From NCBI RefSeq assembly GCF_028372415.1, contig NW_027325142.1:326843-390842 (forward strand): 64,000 nucleotides of DNA. The letters are read 5' to 3'. Of the stretch, positions 40,501 to 47,400 are shown in pieces; position 1 is the stretch's first letter; every line of letters starts with the position of its first letter. The stretch comes from Notamacropus eugenii (taxonomy: Eukaryota; Chordata; Mammalia; Diprotodontia; Macropodidae). A program made the position numbers and the translations under genes. A model generated the notes under the pieces. The model searched no databases, had not been told where the DNA came from, and worked only from the letters and a program-made list of their open reading frames with translations.

Positions 40501-43500
40501 GGTCATAAAGATATTAAAGGAGGCATGATCTGGCCAAAGCACCAATCCTCCAAGACCCTGGAGGAAGTCACCTACATAGGACTCTTTTGAGTTGATAAAG
40601 CAGTACAGAAGTCTTGTGGGAGATGTCCTACAAGCCCGCCTACACTCTTTAGGTCAGCAACCAAGAGGATGAGGAAATCAAAATTCAAAATTGGGTGAAA
40701 ATGATTTGTTATGTTTTGTCTGTATGTGGTTGTGTGTGAATGAAAGTCTATGTCTCTGTCTTCTCTGACACTTTGTAAGGCAGCCAGCCAGTAAGAGCAG
40801 GAAGGCTGAGGGGAACTTATCTCCCCCTCTCAAACTAAAAGAAAGGCAGGCTAACTAGCATCCAATCATTTCCTGTCTTACCCACAATGAGACATGAACT
40901 GGAAAGCCTTTCCATTTGTTTGTGAATGCAGACAAGACTTGACTCAAAAAAGAGGAGCGCAGAAAGTTTTCTTGTAAGTAGCAAAAGTGTTTGACAATAA
41001 AAGATGTTTATCAGTAGTGATTACAAAATTCAGTTTTGATAAGATTTCAAGTTAAAATTTGTCCTGAAAGAATAATAAGCAGCATCTGAAAATGCTCTTC
41101 CTATCAGCATTAGGTAGAAAATGATACTGTTATATGGCATTTATGATTGTAAAGGGTATTTGTTAGATGTAATATTAATTTAATGCATTGATTACATATA
41201 GAGAGAGATTTATAAAGGATGAGATAGAAATTTGTAAGTAAGTGATGAAAATACTGATGTTCATTACATAATGGTAGAGTTAACTTCTTTGCTTTAAGCT
41301 AGAAGAGGATTCTAGTGCAGAAAGTTGTAGTTAAAGATGTGAAGGAAGTAGACAATCTGAGTAATGGGACTGAGAGACTTGGGAAGCTGAATGACTCTGA
41401 ATGGGTCAGTTTCAGTAAGTACTGAGGGTGTGAGGAAGTATTTTCAGAAGAGAGAAAGAAAAATCACTTAACTTGATTTAACATAGTTAACAGCTCAATC
41501 AAATTTAAGATGACTTTATCTGATCAAGGTGATAAAGAGTATATAAGCCCACATGGTAAGGTTATTGTGCAAAGTGATGTGGAGATGCATTCAGCTGAAT
41601 GGGTAATGGTTCATTTAAAGTTTTAAGTAAACTTAAATAGTTTAAGTTTTTAAGTAAATCTAAATGTTGTTATATTAGAAAATTCATTGTTAACTAAAAT
41701 TGTTTTTTGCTAGGAATCAACCAAATTTACAAAAATATGTAAAAAGAAAACTTATGGCCAAATGTGAGAAGGCCTTGGTTTTATGTCTTGTAACTGCTGC
41801 CAATTAGGCTCATGAGGGTTTTGTGACAAATTGTAAATTGTTTGTAAAAGAGGAAAATATTTGTCGTATGAATCTTTTGTATGATTTTTGAAAGGCCTAC
41901 CTACCAAATTTATATTTGTAAACTAATCTGCTGTAACAACTTCAGGCTTTCTGGGAGGTTTGGAAGAGAAGAGACAAGATAATGGAGACCAGGAATTTTA
42001 AGACAAAAAAGTCTCCTGGCCCCATCACCCCCCCTTCCTTTTGAAATCCAGTCATTACAGAAAGACTTCTTACAATCTAATCAGAACTGGAAATGCTCAG
42101 AGATGTTAACTTTCTAAAGTAAAAGGAGAGGAGTTGGCCCCATCCCCACCCAGGGGTGGCTTAGATTAAGGAGAGTTTAAAATAAACACCCAAATGGTGT
42201 GGCCCTTCACTTTGTTAAAGTTGTTATGTCTATGTAAAATGTAAACTGAGTATGGAGTACCTAAACCAGGAATTTGTTTAGATGATAATCTCTAGTGCTT
42301 GGTTTTTAAGACAAATTTAAAATTTAAGATGTGTAAAATTTTTGATTAGTGAAACCCAATTGGAGTATAAAAACTTCAAAAATAAATGCAGAACAAAAAT
42401 ATTAAATGTATCTCATAATGCCTTTGAAGAAAAGATGTGTGTGTGTATGTGTGTGTATATATATAACTGCAAACTATATAACTCAACCACAAAGACTGGA
42501 AGGTCAGCAAAGAAATTACAGAAATAATCAACGATTTCATTACAGATAATGATCACAATGAGACAATATACCAAAGTCTGTGAGATGCGGTCAAAACGGT
42601 ACTCAGGTAAAAATTTATAAAGTCATCAATAAAAGAGAAAAAGAGCAGATCAACAAACAAGGAATACAACTTAAAAGCTAGAAAACAAATTTAAACATTT
42701 AAAAAAATTGCATACTAAAGTAGACATCCTGAAAATCAAAAGAGGGATTTAAAAAATTGAAAGTTTGAGGATTTTTTAAAAAATGAACTAGTAAATAATA
42801 TTGGGGTTTGGGGAGGGACAGTGAGAAGAAGGACAGAAAGGTAAGCTTTTATAAACTCACGCTAATTTAATAAAAAGAAGAAAACTAAGTTATCTGTATC
42901 AAAAATGAAAACAATGAATTTGCAACTGATAAAGAAAGAAAAGCAGTGATTAGGAACTATTTTATCCAACTATATGCCAATAATACTGACAATATAAATG
43001 AAATGGATCAATCTTCACACAAGTACAAATTACTCAGCTTAACCAAATAACACAGTTTAACACAACCCTTAAATAACACTTTCACTGCTAAAGAAATTAA
43101 GCAAGACAGATTCCCAAAGGAAAAACAAAGCTTAGGACAAGATGTATTTACAAATGAATTCTAACAAACATTTAAAAAACAATCAATTCCAATGCTAAAT
43201 AAACAAAAAAAAAATAGTTTAAGAAAAGATCTTACCAAATTCTTCCTATGGCACAAATATGGTACTGACACCTCAAACAGGTGAAGTCAAAACAGAGATA
43301 GTTGCAGAAATAACTCTAATTTTGATGCAAGCATTTTAAGTAAAGAAAATAAGAGAAATAAGAAGACACCAGTACATCACCAAGATCATATGCTATGACC
43401 ATGCTGGGCTCAGCAGAAATCGAGAGAAAATTATTTAAATACATACACGAAAAGCTTTGTACAAAACACCACACCCATTCCTGTTAAAAAAAAAAAAGGC

Positions 43501-44361
43501 TGGAAAACATAGGAGCTAAAGAAATAAATGAGGGAGGAAGAAGATGTGGACCTAAAAATAAAATGAACTGAATTCAAAATCCTATTAAACCAGCATAATA
43601 ACTGCAAATAGGAAATGCAAACATTTCAGTTGTATATCAACTATTAGTATTCAATGATAGGGAAATCTTTGCATTAAGTTTTTTTGAATAACATCTTGAT
43701 ATCTTAGACAAGTTCTGTACATGCCAAATAATAGAAGTATATTGGATTGTCAGCTTGTTGTAACTATTAACTACATGAAAGACTGCTCTCAACTGCTGAT
43801 AACAGAGGTACAAGTGAAAACAGTGTGGGGTATTTCCTCATTAGTACTCTGTCATTCTATCAATATGACGTAGTCAAGAACTCCTTTTCCTATATCTAAA
43901 GACAGAATTGAAATATGTATCTGAATTCTTTTCTAGCTGTACAGCCTAGGATTTCTTTGACCTCTGAACCTTCAGGGTAGATACTTCCTACCGCTCCTCC
44001 CCCATTAGATTGATTGTAAACTCTTTGTTGATACAGACTCTTCTTTTTCATATTTTTCCCCAGTGCTTAGCACCAGGTCTGGAACATAGTTTATTGACTA
44101 TGCTTAGAGGGGATAGAAATGTCCAGCAATCTTACTGCTAGACTTATGCATGAAAACATCAAAAGAAAGAGAAGTCATACAGCATTTCTGCAGTACCTCC
44201 TCAAACTGGAAACAAAGTAGATGACCATTTTGGGAAATGGCTATGAAATTAGGAAAGATGATATAGAAGCAAAATAGCCAGTGTTGGAAGGTCTTCAGGA
44301 ATTCAAGCATGCTTGTCAGTAGCTTCAACCATTCCTAAGAAGATCCTGAATTATGTAAAGA

Positions 44362-44405
<44 letters not shown>

Positions 44406-47400
44406 ACAAGACCCTGAAAATAACATATGGTGCCAATTCATTCTGTGGGGTAACAATGTACTGTACAAAAGCAAAAATATGAAGAATTCAAAGAATGTAA
44501 AAATGCTTGTATGAACTGATGCAGAGTGAAAAACTAAAACTAAGATAGCAACATATACAATGCCTCTATTAATAACAATAATGTAAATGAAAAACAGAAC
44601 AGATAACAAAATATAGGTAATTCCCTTCTCTCACTCCTTTTTGTTTAACTGTTTTGTTTGTTGGTTATAAGTAAGGTTTCTGTTTATGCCTTGTTCTCCA
44701 TCAGGGAGGTGATGTCATGACATATAAATGAATTGGATTTAAGTGAGGGAGTCACTGAAAGGTCACCAGCCTCACTATCTCCTCCACAGGCATCTGGGTC
44801 CAGTGGGCAGACATGAACTGAGATAACTGAGATAACTGGAGATGGGCCAGGATGCTGGAGGACCTTGGCCTTTTCAAGCTAAGGGCAACCCATTCAATAA
44901 TTACGCCTTAATAAACAGATGAAGCAAAGAATATCTTCTAGACCTGGGTTCCTTACAAAAACAGAAACAATTGTTATCTGCATTCATTCTGAGTTAATCA
45001 GGCCCTAAAGAGTGACCAAGCTTGGTCTGAAAACAGAGTCATTGGGGGTTAAGGTTGATCTTTAAGAGAAAAGTAAGAATTCACAGTGGGGAAACGGAAG
45101 AGGTGGAAATCCTGTGAAGTAACAGTCCATCTTGCAAAAAGTCAGAAGGTATCAATTTGTTAAGTCATTTCAGGTTGTGTCCAATTTTTAGTAAGCCTAT
45201 TTGGGTTTTTTTTGGCAAAGATAATGGAAAGGCTTGCCATTTCCTTCTCCAGCTCATTTTACAGGAAAGTGAGGCAAACAGCATTAAGTGACTTGTCTAG
45301 GATCTCACAACTAGTAAGTGTCTGATACTGGATTTGAATTCATGAGCATGAGCCTTCCTAAATGCAAAGTCAAAGCTCTATCCATTGTACCACCTAGCTA
45401 TGTACATGTATCACACATGGGACATAATAAACACTTGTTGATTTATTGTATTTCATTTTCAATTGTAATAATGAGTACCTATAATTTAATTATGTATTAC
45501 TGTGATCTTGTGTTTGCATTATATCCCTACTGCTTTATGAGAACAGGAACCAGGCCCTAATTAATTATCTTGGCTTGTCTTCCAGTGCCTAACATGTTAC
45601 ATTTTGGAAATTAAGAGATGAAGGAAGAGATACAAGGAGGGAGCTAAGTATGGAGAGAGGGAGGAGTAAAATGGAGGAAGGAGGGAGGAGAGAAAGAGGA
45701 AAGGAGGAAGAGATGGATGCAATTTTGTTACAGCTTCAGAGAAGAGCTGATGACAAGTGTAACTTCTCCTTTGATTTCATGGATTGCTACTGGAAAAGAA
45801 TTCATTGTCACTTGCCAAGACTACCTTACACAGGCCTTGTTACATTCTGAGCTAAAATGGTCTTAGGAAATTTAGTGATATAACTTTTCTTACCAAATTG
45901 TGACGATTCATAACTGTTGTGCTATTCCTTCGAGGTTGAAAGATGTCATTTTGAAACACCTGTGAATTATCACTGAGGGAAAAAAAGGTAAAAATAAACT
46001 TTTGTTATAAAAGCTGTTATTCCCAATTATTCCACCTTATTATTTGCTCTACATAATATCATTATAGAATGAACCAAATTTTTATGATAATTTGCTAATT
46101 CTAAGTAGGGCATTCATCTATCAACTGGGGAGCTAAACAAATTGTAGTATGTGATTGTAATGGAATATTATTCTGCTATAAGAAATGACAAGCAGGATGA
46201 TTTCAGAAAATGTAGAAAGACTTGCATAAGCTGATAAAAGTAAAGTAAAAGTAGGTAGACCTAGCATATTGTAAACAGTAACAGCTATATTGTAAAATGA
46301 AAAATTATGAATGACTCAGCTCTTCTCAGCAACATAATGATCCAAACCCAAAAGACTATGCACCGCCAGAAGAACTGATATTGATCAAATGTTATTTTTC
46401 ACCTTCATTTTTTTCCTTTACTTGAGTCCTCTTGTACAAAATGACCAGCATGGAAATGTTTTACATAATTGCACATGTATAATTAACATCTCATTGCTTA
46501 GCATTTCAACGAAGAGAGAATGGTGGAAGGAGGACAGAATTTGGAAATCAAAATGTAAAACAAAATAGGGCATCTAAAAACACCAGCCACAAACTGCCCT
46601 CTCCAAATGTATAATGTGCACTCAAGTATCATATTTTTTTAGTACATCTACCCTATAGAGTCAGACTTATTTCCTGATAAGGACTGCCTACCTATTAGTA
46701 AGTTTTTACATCACTTTTTCATTATAGCTACAATTGACAAGACTTAATTAATTTAATAATTTTATTTGACTTAATCATGGTTGACTTTCTTCCTAGTTTT
46801 GGGGAACTGATCTTATTTTGAAAAATAATTCTGAAAGACCACATAATGAATATATATAAAATCAGTAAAAACAACTTTCTCTTTACTTATATCTTGGCAG
46901 TATCAAGTTACTGACTCAGAGCCAGATCTTTTATCAACCAATTTCACAAGCAGGGAAAACTCAAATGAACCCAGTCTATGAGCCCTAGACTGCAATTCTG
47001 GGGAGAAAAATCAAATCAACATGCAAAGCTGTATCCAAGTGAATAGCTGCTTTCTTTAGATGTACAAAGTGGTCACCTGCACTGTATCTTTTAGTCATCA
47101 AAGTTCAGTGCCAAAAGTCAACAATGCTGGTAATGGTTTGGCATGCAATGAATGTCTGACTGAGCTGTAAGTGTTCAACAGGGCCTGCTTCAGTCTTCAT
47201 GACAACTGTTCTCAACTGCCCATTCCACTTTCATCTGTAAAGAAGGCTTATCATATGGATGTGACTACATGGATACCAAATGCAAATGAGTAGTCATAAA
47301 AAAGGACTCATCAAGCTTTCAGAAGAGAGGCAATTATCTTTTCTGAACATTCCATGTATCTCAATATAAATGTTCTTACACAGCCTTCCAATTTTCTTAA

